The notes below the pieces were generated by a model, which worked only from the letters and a program-made list of their open reading frames with translations, was not told the origin of the DNA and ran no database searches. From an uncultured Eubacteriales bacterium (GTDB lineage: Bacteria > Bacillota > Clostridia > Oscillospirales > Acutalibacteraceae), in the NCBI GenBank assembly GCA_934486615.1, contig CAKSQO010000014.1:1-40315 (forward strand): 40,315 bases of DNA, given 5' to 3'. The first letter of the stretch is position 1; every line of letters starts with the position of its first letter. A program made the translations under genes and the position numbers. Below are positions 31,101 through 38,751 of this stretch, in pieces.

Positions 31101-33734
31101 TTGTTGTTAGTCTTAAAGGACATAGTCAAAAACTATCGCGCGGGCGATACCGATGTCCACGCACTTAAAGGCGTCAGCATCAATTTCAGAAAGAGCGAGT
31201 TCGTCTCGATCCTCGGCCAGTCGGGCTGCGGCAAGACCACTCTGCTCAACATCATCGGCGGACTCGACCGCTACACGAGCGGCGACCTCATCATCAACGG
31301 CAAGTCGACCACCCGCTTCACCGATGCCGACTGGGACTCCTACCGCAACCATTCGATAGGCTTCGTGTTCCAAAGCTACAACCTCATTCAGCACCAGAGC
31401 GTGCTGTCAAACGTCGAGCTTGCGCTGACGCTTTCGGGCGTAAACCGCGCGGAGCGCCGCCGCAGAGCGACCGAAGCGCTTGAAATGGTCGGGCTCGGCG
31501 ACCAGCTTAACAAAAAGCCGAACGAGATGTCGGGCGGCCAGATGCAGCGCGTCGCAATAGCCCGCGCCCTTGTCAACGACCCCGACATTCTGCTTGCCGA
31601 CGAGCCTACAGGCGCTCTCGATTCGGAGACGAGCGTGCAGATAATGGAGATACTCAAGAACATCTCCAAAGATAAGCTCATCATAATGGTCACCCACAAC
31701 CCCGAGTTGGCCGAGCGCTACTCCTCGCGCATAATCCGCCTGCTCGACGGCAAGGTCACCGCCGACAGCGACCCCTACGAGGGCGAGCCGGAGAGCGCTC
31801 CCGACGAAGTCAAGCTCTCCCGCAAGGACAGAAAAGAGGCGAAAAAATCCGCTAAAACGCGCTCGATGTCGTACCTGACCGCGCTTTCGCTCAGCCTTAA
31901 CAATCTGATGACGAAGAAGGCGCGCACCATACTGACCTCGTTTGCGGGCAGCATCGGAATCATCGGAATCGCGCTGATAACCGCGCTTTCAAGCGGAATG
32001 CAGACCTACATCGACCGCACCGAGAGCAACACCCTCGCCGGCTATCCGCTGACTATCGAAAGACAGACGGTCGACCTGACGGGCATGATGACCTCGCTGA
32101 GCAAGCAAAACGACGATCAAGCTGCCGACGACGGCAAGGCGCACACCAACGCCATGCTCTACGACCGGATGGTCGCGATCGGCAAGGCGAGCCACGTCAA
32201 CGACCTCAAGGCGTTCAAAAAGTACCTCGAGGATAACTCCGACAAGGTCGGAGAACATACCGTCGACGTGCGCTACAGCTACGGTGCAACGCCTTACGTC
32301 TACAACTTCGACGACCCGAACACCATCGTTAAGGCCAACCCCAATACGCTCATCGCCGACACGGGGATCGACAAGTATTTTTCCGACAGCTTCGACTCGA
32401 TGTCCTCGCAGTACGTCCGGACGAGCGACAGCAATATTTTCACCGAAATTTTTGAAAGCAAAAAGCTGCGTGAGACCACCTACGAGATGCTCGACGGCAA
32501 AATGCCCGAAAAGCGCGACGAGGTGCTTCTGCTGCTCGACAAAAACGGCCGCATTACCGACTACAGCCTGTACACGCTCGGTATTCTCGACCGCAGCGAG
32601 CTTGACAGGATCATGAAGGACCCGTCGCACTCTCCCGAATATACCGACTATGAGTATTCCGACTTCATCGGCCGCACGTTCCGCGTGCTCGCCGCGAGCG
32701 ATTTGTACGAGAAAAATGCTGACGCACCGGGCTACACCGACCGCTCGACCGACGTTGAGTATATGAAATCCAGGCTCGGGGACGCGCTCGAGCTGAAGAT
32801 AGTCGGCGTTGCGAAGTTCACCGAGGACGCGTCGAGCGTTATGATGACGACGGGCGGCATGATAGGCTATCTGCCCGAGCTCAGCGAGTACATCATCGAC
32901 CGCAACGACTCGAGCGACATCGTCAAGGAGCAGCTTGCCGACCCGACGACCGACGTGTTCACGGGCTTCAGCTTCAAGACCGACGCCGAGATAGAGCGGG
33001 AGATCGAGAACTTCGACGTCACCGCCGTCGACCCGCGCTATCAGCCGATGTTCGCCGGGCTTGAGGGCGATGCGCTCAAGTCCGCCGCCCGCGCTTACTA
33101 CAAGCTTATCACCCCGCCGACGAGCTACGACAGCAACCTCGAGACCCTCGGGGTCATCAGCCTCGACAACCCGACCAAGGTTGAGATTTACTGCAAGGAC
33201 TTCGACTCCAAAAGCGCGGTCGAGGACCTTATCAAGGACTATAACAAAACCGTCGGCAAGGACGGCGAGATAACCTACACCGACTACGTCGGGCTGATGA
33301 TGTCGGGCATAACCGGGATAATCGACGTCGTCTCCTACGTCCTCATCGCGTTCGTCGCGATCTCGCTTGTCGTCTCGTCGATCATGATAGGCATAATCAC
33401 CTACATCTCCGTGCTCGAGCGCACCAAGGAGATAGGCATACTGCGCGCGATAGGCGCGTCCAAGCGCGACATTCGTCGCGTGTTCAACGCCGAAACGCTT
33501 ATCGTCGGCTTCGCCGCGGGTGCGATGGGCATACTGATAACGGTGCTGCTGTGCCTGCCGATAAACGCGGTCATTCACTCGCTGTCGGGCATCAGCGACG
33601 TCTCGGCTTCGCTGCCCGCCGCTGCGGGAGCGATACTCGTCGTGATAAGCATGGCGCTGACGTTCTTCGCAGGACTGCTGCCGTCGGGCATCGCATCGAA
33701 GAAAGATCCCGTCGTCGCGCTCAGAACGGAGTAG
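31101..33734 (+). CDS. ABC transporter, ATPase and FtsX/MacB-type permease in one chain
   Basis: The 877-aa protein has an N-terminal ATPase of the LolD/MacB type (1-225): Walker A GQSGCGKTT (39-47), Q-loop VFQSYNLI, signature MSGGQMQRVAIARAL, Walker B DILLADEPTGALDSE. A charged linker (about 228-258) leads to the permease. That has one membrane helix near 275-297, a large outer domain (about 300-730), and three C-terminal helices (about 733-765, 790-815, 833-860) with ERTKEIGILRAIGASKRDI, the FtsX-family loop. Such mechanotransmission-type transporters export peptides or lipids or sense antimicrobial peptides. The start is TTG at 31101 behind CGGAG. No partner membrane-fusion protein or two-component system is next to it. 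Confidence 0.9.
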   Translation: MLLVLKDIVKNYRAGDTDVHALKGVSINFRKSEFVSILGQSGCGKTTLLNIIGGLDRYTSGDLIINGKSTTRFTDADWDSYRNHSIGFVFQSYNLIQHQSVLSNVELALTLSGVNRAERRRRATEALEMVGLGDQLNKKPNEMSGGQMQRVAIARALVNDPDILLADEPTGALDSETSVQIMEILKNISKDKLIIMVTHNPELAERYSSRIIRLLDGKVTADSDPYEGEPESAPDEVKLSRKDRKEAKKSAKTRSMSYLTALSLSLNNLMTKKARTILTSFAGSIGIIGIALITALSSGMQTYIDRTESNTLAGYPLTIERQTVDLTGMMTSLSKQNDDQAADDGKAHTNAMLYDRMVAIGKASHVNDLKAFKKYLEDNSDKVGEHTVDVRYSYGATPYVYNFDDPNTIVKANPNTLIADTGIDKYFSDSFDSMSSQYVRTSDSNIFTEIFESKKLRETTYEMLDGKMPEKRDEVLLLLDKNGRITDYSLYTLGILDRSELDRIMKDPSHSPEYTDYEYSDFIGRTFRVLAASDLYEKNADAPGYTDRSTDVEYMKSRLGDALELKIVGVAKFTEDASSVMMTTGGMIGYLPELSEYIIDRNDSSDIVKEQLADPTTDVFTGFSFKTDAEIEREIENFDVTAVDPRYQPMFAGLEGDALKSAARAYYKLITPPTSYDSNLETLGVISLDNPTKVEIYCKDFDSKSAVEDLIKDYNKTVGKDGEITYTDYVGLMMSGITGIIDVVSYVLIAFVAISLVVSSIMIGIITYISVLERTKEIGILRAIGASKRDIRRVFNAETLIVGFAAGAMGILITVLLCLPINAVIHSLSGISDVSASLPAAAGAILVVISMALTFFAGLLPSGIASKKDPVVALRTE

Positions 33735-33738
33735 GCCG

Positions 33739-34170
33739 ATGCTTTCACGGTTTATTATGTGGCTGCGGCGGTCGATGTACGGCCGCTACGGAGTCGACAA
33801 GCTCGGCTTCGTCACTCTCGGAGCGTATCTGGCCGTCGGCTTCGTCACGCGCGTTTTCCGCCGCTTCCTGCCCGCGCCCGCGCTGCTTGTACTGCTGACG
33901 CTGATGGCCGCCCTGCTCGGAGCGACCCTGTTCAGAATGCTCTCGCGAAATATTACGCGCCGCGCCGCCGAGAACGCACGGTTTGACAGGGCGTTCGGCG
34001 CAGTAAAGCGCTTCTTCACCCTGAACCTCAAGCGGATAAAGGACCCGCGCCACGTCTACGCCGTTTGCCCGAACTGCCGCGCGATAATGCGCTTCAAGCG
34101 CGTCAGAGGAGTGCATTCGGCCACCTGCCGCGTCTGCCGCACGGGCTTCACGGTGAAAGTTCGCCTGTAG
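33739..34170 (+). CDS. Small membrane protein with a C-terminal zinc-ribbon-like motif
   Basis: The 143-aa protein has two hydrophobic helices (about 20-37 and 45-66, PALLVLLTLMAALLGATLF) and then a basic cytosolic region. Two Cys pairs, CPNC (about 109-112) and CRVC (about 131-134), form a likely zinc ribbon. I know similar small 'TM plus zinc ribbon' proteins only as hypotheticals. It starts 4 bp after the ABC transporter stop, with CGGAG overlapping that stop, so it is cotranscribed and may be an accessory of the transporter. Confidence 0.7.
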   Translation: MLSRFIMWLRRSMYGRYGVDKLGFVTLGAYLAVGFVTRVFRRFLPAPALLVLLTLMAALLGATLFRMLSRNITRRAAENARFDRAFGAVKRFFTLNLKRIKDPRHVYAVCPNCRAIMRFKRVRGVHSATCRVCRTGFTVKVRL

Positions 34171-34174
34171 CCTG

Positions 34175-34203
34175 TTGACAAATAAGAAACTGTATGCTAT
34201 AAT
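34175..34203 (+). promoter_or_regulatory. Consensus sigma-A promoter
   Basis: TTGACA, 17 bp, TATAAT, a perfect match to consensus, starting 4 bp after the preceding stop codon. It drives the structured leader at 34207-34343. Confidence 0.9.
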
Positions 34204-34206
34204 ACA

Positions 34207-34343
34207 ACACATATGAGGGAGCAATTTCACACAATATGTGTGAGAACCCGATCGACATCACGGCGGCGCCCGGCCGCCCGGTCGGATTCCTGAAAACGCT
34301 TCTGAATGAGACTCATACACCAATGCCGTGTATGGGTCTTTTT
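34207..34343 (+). ncRNA. Structured leader with terminator, unassigned (riboswitch- or attenuator-like)
   Basis: Right after the promoter, ACACATAT (34207-34214) pairs with ATATGTGT (34234-34241). A second hairpin pairs CCGATCG (34248-34254) with CGGTCGG (34279-34285), with GGCGGC/GCCGCC inside. A terminator follows: GACTCATACAC (34310-34320) with GTGTATGGGTC (34328-34338) and TTTTTG. The 3' side of the first stem (GTGTGAG) could instead pair with CTC-ACAC of the terminator arm, giving a switch. I could not match it to a known riboswitch class. The next gene is only a fragment. Confidence 0.6.
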
Positions 34344-34391
34344 GTATATAAAAAACTCCGTATGCGGCGACAAAAAACGGAGGAAAGAAAA

Positions 34392-34628
34392 ATGAACAAC
34401 AAGAAAAAAGTCGGAAAAATCGTCGCGGCCGTCGCCGCCTGCCTTGCGCTCGCGCCCACGCCCGCACCGCGCCCGCGCACCGCGCCCGCTCCTTGCCCAC
34501 GCTTGCTCCGCACCGCCGCCCGCTCTGCGCCCGCTCTGCGCCCACGCCGCCGCCCGCTCCGCCGCCTCTTAATTCTCCCCTCGGCCTCACCATTACGTGG
34601 AAAAATGTACATATTGGACAATACCTAA
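34392..34628 (+). pseudogene. Truncated secreted-protein gene: signal peptide running into C-rich repeat
   Basis: GGAGGAAAG and ATG 34392 start a typical signal peptide (MNNKKKVGKIVAAVAACLALA). From about 34450 the frame enters a C-rich low-complexity tract coding only Pro/Arg/Ala (APTPAPRPRTAPAPC and so on) and stops at 34626-34628 after 78 codons. The signal peptide is of the kind that precedes clostridial lipoproteins. Promoter, leader and Shine-Dalgarno are intact, so the original gene was probably cut by repeat insertion or expansion. A real Pro-rich secreted peptide cannot be excluded. Confidence 0.5.
34450..34567 (+). repeat. C-rich low-complexity tract
   Basis: About 118 bp made of variants of 'cgcccacgcccgcaccgc' and 'cgcccgctctg'. 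It is almost free of A and resembles the tracts at 38161-38206 and 38281-38408. Confidence 0.75.
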
Positions 34629-34653
34629 TATGTAAAATTGTTTATAATCACTG

Positions 34654-34682
34654 TTGATTTTATCCGGTTCTTTTGCTAAAAT
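34654..34682 (+). promoter_or_regulatory. Promoter of the 1004-aa secreted protein gene
   Basis: TTGATT, 17 bp, TAAAAT, followed by TATAATAG. The leader is about 170 nt. Confidence 0.75.
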
Positions 34683-34689
34683 ATAATAG

Positions 34690-34859
34690 CAAAATAGCAT
34701 AGTTGGTGGCGTATGCTCACCAAAAGCTCTCGCTTTTTCCTCGATTCAGTTGATTTCGGGCCAAAAGCAGTGCTTTTGGCAGCTTCGGACGTGTCGGCGT
34801 CCGCGCCTGAAACCATGCAGTTTTAGTCCCGGCATATTTTTTATATTGGAGGAAAAGAT
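34690..34859 (+). promoter_or_regulatory. Long 5' leader of the secreted protein gene
   Basis: The leader holds several hairpins: GGTG...CACC around gcgtatgct (34705-34721), CCAAAAGC/GCTTTTGG (34761-34780) and GGACG/CGTCC (34788-34803). No terminator or known riboswitch motif was seen. It may protect the mRNA 5' end. GGAGG is 8 nt before the ATG. Confidence 0.4.
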
Positions 34860-37800
34860 ATGACAAAGAAGATTTTAAGTCTGCTTCTCGTCGTCGCAAT
34901 GCTCGCGACCCTGTCTGTCGGCATGTTCACCGCATCGGCCGAAGATGCTGCGGCAGGCACTGCGTTTGCTGACGACTGGAGCAAGTGGACAATCGACGGC
35001 GCACATAATACACAGCCGAATTACGGTATTACCGACGAGGGCTACAATGTTTTCTATAACTATACATGGAAAACTTCCAGCTTCGTTTACGGTGATAAGC
35101 AGAACCTCGGCGACCGCTTTGACTTTAGGTTCAAAGTAACCAGCCGCGGCAGCTGGGGCGGAAGCGAGTCCCTGAGCTTTGTCGCTCAGATCGGCAACCT
35201 TAATGTTACCATATACAGCAAGGGTGCGGATTACTACGCCAAGGCTGATTATAACGGTGCTGCGCTGTTCGATAGCGAGAAGAAGTTTGACTGCAGCGGA
35301 GATGCCGACCTCAAAGCCAAGATTGAAGCTGCCCTGACCAATGTCGCCGCTACAAATCCTTCTTGGTACTGCCAAAGAGTTGTTGACGTTAAGCTCAGCT
35401 TTGACGGCGGTATACTCATTGTAAGTGACGCTAAGACCAACACCGAGTATGCTCGTTGCGTTGTTGAGAATTATGATTTCAGCAATACTACCGTTGCTCT
35501 TACCGTTGCAGCTAATAACCAGACTTGCGGTGCTTTCTGCGACATCAGCGGTACAACCTGGGGCGGCACTTCCTTCAACCTTCCCTATACCGATGAGAAG
35601 CTTTCCGACGCGCTCTCCGATGCTGCGAACTGGACTGCCACCGGCGCTGCTGTAAGCACGACCAGCAACGGTGATGTTGCTATTTCCAATCAGGGGGCCA
35701 ATGACTGGACCGCAAAGTATGCAAACGCCATCAGTTTCGGTGACGTATTTGACATCGCTTTCAAGGTCAGAATGCATGACTGGCCGCAGAATAAAACAGG
35801 TGATACTCAGAACCTTTACCTTGGTGATCTCAGAATTGCTGTCACCTACACAAAAGACGGCGCCAAGGATGTTGTCCTGAAGGTCTATTATAAGGGTGCC
35901 GAGGTTGGCGCGAGTGCTGAGAGCTGGGTACCGTCTCAGGATCCCACGTCCGATACAGCTGCTCAAGCTCTTGCCGGCGGAATGGCCCACTATCTGGTTG
36001 ACGTTAAGGTCACGTTCGATAACGGCAACCTGTCCGTTAAGGTCGACGATAATGACAAACACAACGTCAATGTAACCCTTACCGATTATGACTTCAGCGC
36101 CGCTGCTCTTTCTGTGACCGCTGAAGTAAATAAAGCATACAGCAGAACCGCTATCTACGCGATAACCTCTTCTGATTCTGTGAGAACCTATCAGTATAAT
36201 AACACTCCCTTCGGCAGCCTTGCTGCCGACGCAATCGTCGTCGAGGGTAAGGGCAGAAATGCCGGCTCCGTTCACGGCGATAAGATCGGCGACGCTCTTT
36301 ACATGGGCATAAGTACTGCTGACAGCACGGTCGTCGGTGCTCTTCAAAGAAACGGCGCTGATGTAACTGTTGACCGCATTACCCTTGGCGAAGCGACTGA
36401 CCTTGGCGATAATTTTGACGTAAGGTTTACCTTCGGATACAGAAACGCTAAGTATACAGACAATGCTCTTACATTTGTTCTCGGCGATCTCAAGATTGAT
36501 ATCACCCCTAACACCAATAGCTGGGTAAGAGATGTCACCGTATATAACGGAACCACTTCTCTTGCTCAGAAGGGGCTCGGATACGATCAGGACAGAGATA
36601 AGAATGACGCTTCAGGCAATCCGATTGATGCCGACGGAAAATATAAAGACCTCAAGAATCTCGTTGAAACGGCTAACCAGAACAGCGAAAACGGTTGGAA
36701 TGGCTGGTATATGGCCAACGCGTCCTGCTGGATTACCTTAGACATCAGCTACAACAACGGAACGCTTGTTGTCAAGCAGGTTAAGTACGGCACCGACGAA
36801 GTAATTGCTACTGTTTATGAGGGTGCTGTTTCCGGCGTCGACTTCAGCAATGTTGCTCCGAAGTTTGAGTTTTGGAGCAACAGCGCCGAAAAGCTCGTTT
36901 ACCACATTCACAGTTGGGAAGCTTCTCACAAGACAGTGAAGACTCTTGAAGAAGTCAACCCCGGCATGACCGAGTCTGATTTCTACACCGATTGGTATGA
37001 GTTCGACGATAACTACAGCTATCGCGGAAACAAAGCTACCAAGACTTCTGAGAAGAAAGCTACCGCTAAGGTCGCTGCTGCAAGTGCTACCCTCAGCGAC
37101 AGCATTGCTATGAACTTCAAGCTCGTCGGCGACTTCGACAAGTATTATTCCGACATCAAGGCTGCTAACAGCGGCAACGATGTTTCTGTTGTCAAGTCCG
37201 GCGACAACTGGGTCGCTTCCGTTACCGGTCTCGGCGCTAAGGATATGGCTAAGGATGTTGTGATCAACTTCACCGCTGTTGACAAGCTCAGCGGTCAGCC
37301 CGTTGCTTTCAGCCAGGCTATCTCCGTTGCCGACTATGCTAAGGGTGTTTACGCTATGTCAACCACTTCCGCTGCTGACAAGACCGTGATCGCCTACATG
37401 CTCAATTACGGCGCTGCTGCTCAGACTTACTTCGGTGTGACCGATGAGTCTGTTGCTCCTGACGCGACCATCGCTGCTTCGCTCACCCTTGCGAACGCTG
37501 TCACCGCTGACAACTATGCCGAGCAGCTTACCAAGGTTCAGGAAGTCCTCAATTCCGATGCTCTTACCTGGACCGGCGCAAGCCTTGTCCTTGAGGATAA
37601 GATCAGTGTTAAGGTTTACTTCACCGGCAATGCTGACGGCCTGACTGCTACTGTTGATGGCGCTGCTGCTGCCTTCACCAAGGGCGACGGCTATGTTGAG
37701 ATCAAGCTCAACCCCAACCAGCTTGAGAAGACCATCGTTGTTACTGTCGGTGACGCTAAGCTCACCTACAGCGCTGCAACCTATGCTTACAACAAGCTCG

Positions 37801-37874
37801 GCGGTTCCAACGAGAACCTTAAGGCGCTCGTAATCGCAGCTGTCAACTACGGTCGCGCTTGCGCTGCCAAATAA
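34860..37874 (+). CDS. Large secreted protein with three related beta-rich repeats
   Basis: The 1004-aa protein has a signal peptide (1-27, cleavage after TASA). Three homologous segments follow at about 75-225, 285-445 and 505-690. Each contains LGD-FD-RF (or FGD-FDIAF), an L-x-IG/GDL-I-I strand, V-DVK-SFD-G-LVV (or variants) and Y/V-DFS; they look like jelly-roll (LamG/concanavalin-like) units. The C-terminal part (about 735-1004) has MNFKL-GDFDKYY and VIAYMLNYGAAAQTYFGV, and ends NYGRACAAK. This domain type is frequent at the end of ruminococcal secreted proteins. There is no sortase motif, dockerin or S-layer domain that I recognise, so how it is held at the surface is unknown. Codon use differs from its neighbours (more GCT, GTT, GAT). 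GGAGG precedes ATG. Confidence 0.85.
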   Translation: MTKKILSLLLVVAMLATLSVGMFTASAEDAAAGTAFADDWSKWTIDGAHNTQPNYGITDEGYNVFYNYTWKTSSFVYGDKQNLGDRFDFRFKVTSRGSWGGSESLSFVAQIGNLNVTIYSKGADYYAKADYNGAALFDSEKKFDCSGDADLKAKIEAALTNVAATNPSWYCQRVVDVKLSFDGGILIVSDAKTNTEYARCVVENYDFSNTTVALTVAANNQTCGAFCDISGTTWGGTSFNLPYTDEKLSDALSDAANWTATGAAVSTTSNGDVAISNQGANDWTAKYANAISFGDVFDIAFKVRMHDWPQNKTGDTQNLYLGDLRIAVTYTKDGAKDVVLKVYYKGAEVGASAESWVPSQDPTSDTAAQALAGGMAHYLVDVKVTFDNGNLSVKVDDNDKHNVNVTLTDYDFSAAALSVTAEVNKAYSRTAIYAITSSDSVRTYQYNNTPFGSLAADAIVVEGKGRNAGSVHGDKIGDALYMGISTADSTVVGALQRNGADVTVDRITLGEATDLGDNFDVRFTFGYRNAKYTDNALTFVLGDLKIDITPNTNSWVRDVTVYNGTTSLAQKGLGYDQDRDKNDASGNPIDADGKYKDLKNLVETANQNSENGWNGWYMANASCWITLDISYNNGTLVVKQVKYGTDEVIATVYEGAVSGVDFSNVAPKFEFWSNSAEKLVYHIHSWEASHKTVKTLEEVNPGMTESDFYTDWYEFDDNYSYRGNKATKTSEKKATAKVAAASATLSDSIAMNFKLVGDFDKYYSDIKAANSGNDVSVVKSGDNWVASVTGLGAKDMAKDVVINFTAVDKLSGQPVAFSQAISVADYAKGVYAMSTTSAADKTVIAYMLNYGAAAQTYFGVTDESVAPDATIAASLTLANAVTADNYAEQLTKVQEVLNSDALTWTGASLVLEDKISVKVYFTGNADGLTATVDGAAAAFTKGDGYVEIKLNPNQLEKTIVVTVGDAKLTYSAATYAYNKLGGSNENLKALVIAAVNYGRACAAK

Positions 37875-37896
37875 GGCATTATAAGGAGTGACTATT

Positions 37897-38022
37897 ATGA
37901 AATATTCAAAACCTGAGATTGAGGTCATAACCTTTAAGGCCGACATCATCACAACTTCACCCGGTGGAAACGAGACCGAAATCGATCCGTTCAACCTCGA
38001 TCCCGATAAGGCTCTGAAGTAA
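37897..38022 (+). CDS. Small acidic 41-aa peptide
   Basis: ATG 37897 encodes 41 residues beginning MKYSKPEIEVITF and ending DPFNLDPDKALK; stop TAA. AAGGAG is 8 nt upstream. It starts 22 bp after the secreted-protein stop and is followed at once by a terminator, so it is the last cistron of that operon. It has no membrane segment, a central TTSPGGNETE stretch and net negative charge. The M-K-Y-x-KPE-I-E-V-I start resembles tiny hypothetical proteins I have seen in gut anaerobes, some near export systems. No modification enzyme or transporter for it is adjacent. Confidence 0.7.
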   Translation: MKYSKPEIEVITFKADIITTSPGGNETEIDPFNLDPDKALK

Positions 38023-38041
38023 TTTGCCTTAATCAAATCTC

Positions 38042-38074
38042 AAAAGGCGTCCGTGAAAGCGGGCGCCTTTTCTG
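38042..38074 (+). terminator. Intrinsic terminator of the secreted protein / 41-aa peptide operon
   Basis: AAAAGGCG-t-CCG pairs with CGG-g-CGCCTTTT, followed by CTGT. Confidence 0.85.
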
Positions 38075-38099
38075 TATCTATGTGCCTGTGTTGCACCCC

Positions 38100-38275
38100 C
38101 AAAGCCTCCCCTTGAAGCAAGGGGAGGTGGCACGGCTTTAGCCGTGACGGAAGGGATTTTGGACGCGCCGCCGCTCGTTCTGCACCCACGCCCGCGCCCC
38201 GCACCCAAAAGCCTCCCCTTGAAGCAAGGTGGGTGGCACGGCTTTAGCCGTGACGGAAGGGATTTACTCCGCGCC
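38100..38275 (+). repeat. Two copies of the 'cctccccttgaagcaagggg' repeat with a C-rich spacer
   Basis: Copy one is 38101-38160, copy two 38207-38267; a third is at 38409-38467. Each has a CCTCCCCTTG/CAAGGGGAGG hairpin (altered to aaggtggg in copy two), then CACGGCT-TTAG-CCGTG and 'acggaagggattt'. A diverged copy is at 26285-26356. Confidence 0.85.
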
Positions 38276-38280
38276 GCTGT

Positions 38281-38408
38281 CCGCTCCGCCCCCTCGCCGC
38301 CCCCACGCCCCTCACGCCCCTCGCCGCCCCTCACGCCCCTCGCCGCCCCCACGCCCCCTCGCCGCACCCACGCCCCCTCGCCGCACCCACGCCCGCGCAC
38401 CGCACCCC
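38281..38408 (+). repeat. C-rich minisatellite; G-quadruplex-prone on the minus strand
   Basis: Built from units such as 'cgccgcccccacgcccc', 'tcacgcccc' and 'tcgccgcacccacgccccc'. The complementary strand has more than ten runs of three to six G with short gaps. No gene is called: frames across it code Pro/Arg-rich sequence without a start context. Confidence 0.85.
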
Positions 38409-38640
38409 AAAGCCTCCCCTTGAAGCAAGGGGAGGTGGCGCGGCTTTAGCCGTGACGGAAGGGATTTAGTACGCGCTTTAGCATAGTGGGTTGTTTTAAT
38501 CTATCCCCCGCGCAACAAATGCAGTGCGTAATCAGTCGACCCCTCAGTCTTTTTGCTGTGCAAAAATCCAGCTCCCCTTACGCAAGGGAGCCATTTGCGC
38601 AGTGCGAAGCTTACGCAGGGGAGCTCTTTGCGTGGTGCGC
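38409..38640 (+). repeat. Composite intergenic repeats
   Basis: Third copy of the 'cctccccttgaagcaagggg' module (38409-38467), then modules 'ccccgcgcaacaaatgcagtgcg', 'cccctcagtc', 'ccccttacgcaagggagcc' and a duplicated 'ttacgca-ggggagctctttgcg', as in the block at 18.36-18.61 kb. No gene seen. Confidence 0.75.
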
Positions 38641-38669
38641 AGCCCACAATCCTTGTAAAAAACCGGCTC

Positions 38670-38698
38670 TTGACAAATTAAAACTGCAGTGCTAAAAT
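38670..38698 (+). promoter_or_regulatory. Promoter of the Y-family polymerase gene
   Basis: TTGACA, 17 bp, TAAAAT, 53 bp before ATG 38752. No obvious LexA box was recognised around it. Confidence 0.8.
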
Positions 38699-38751
38699 TG
38701 AACCTGTAAGCAGAACAAATGTTCTATTTTTTAGCGGAGGGCGCAGGAGAT

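Noticed and set aside
34236..34391. Upstream extension of the truncated signal-peptide frame from ATG 34236
   Set aside because: It reads through the structured leader and its terminator, with the nearest purine-rich site 14 nt from the ATG; ATG 34392 has GGAGGAAAG.
38101..38467. CRISPR-like array
   Set aside because: Three similar repeats exist, but spacing is irregular, the intervening DNA is low-complexity, and no cas genes are present.
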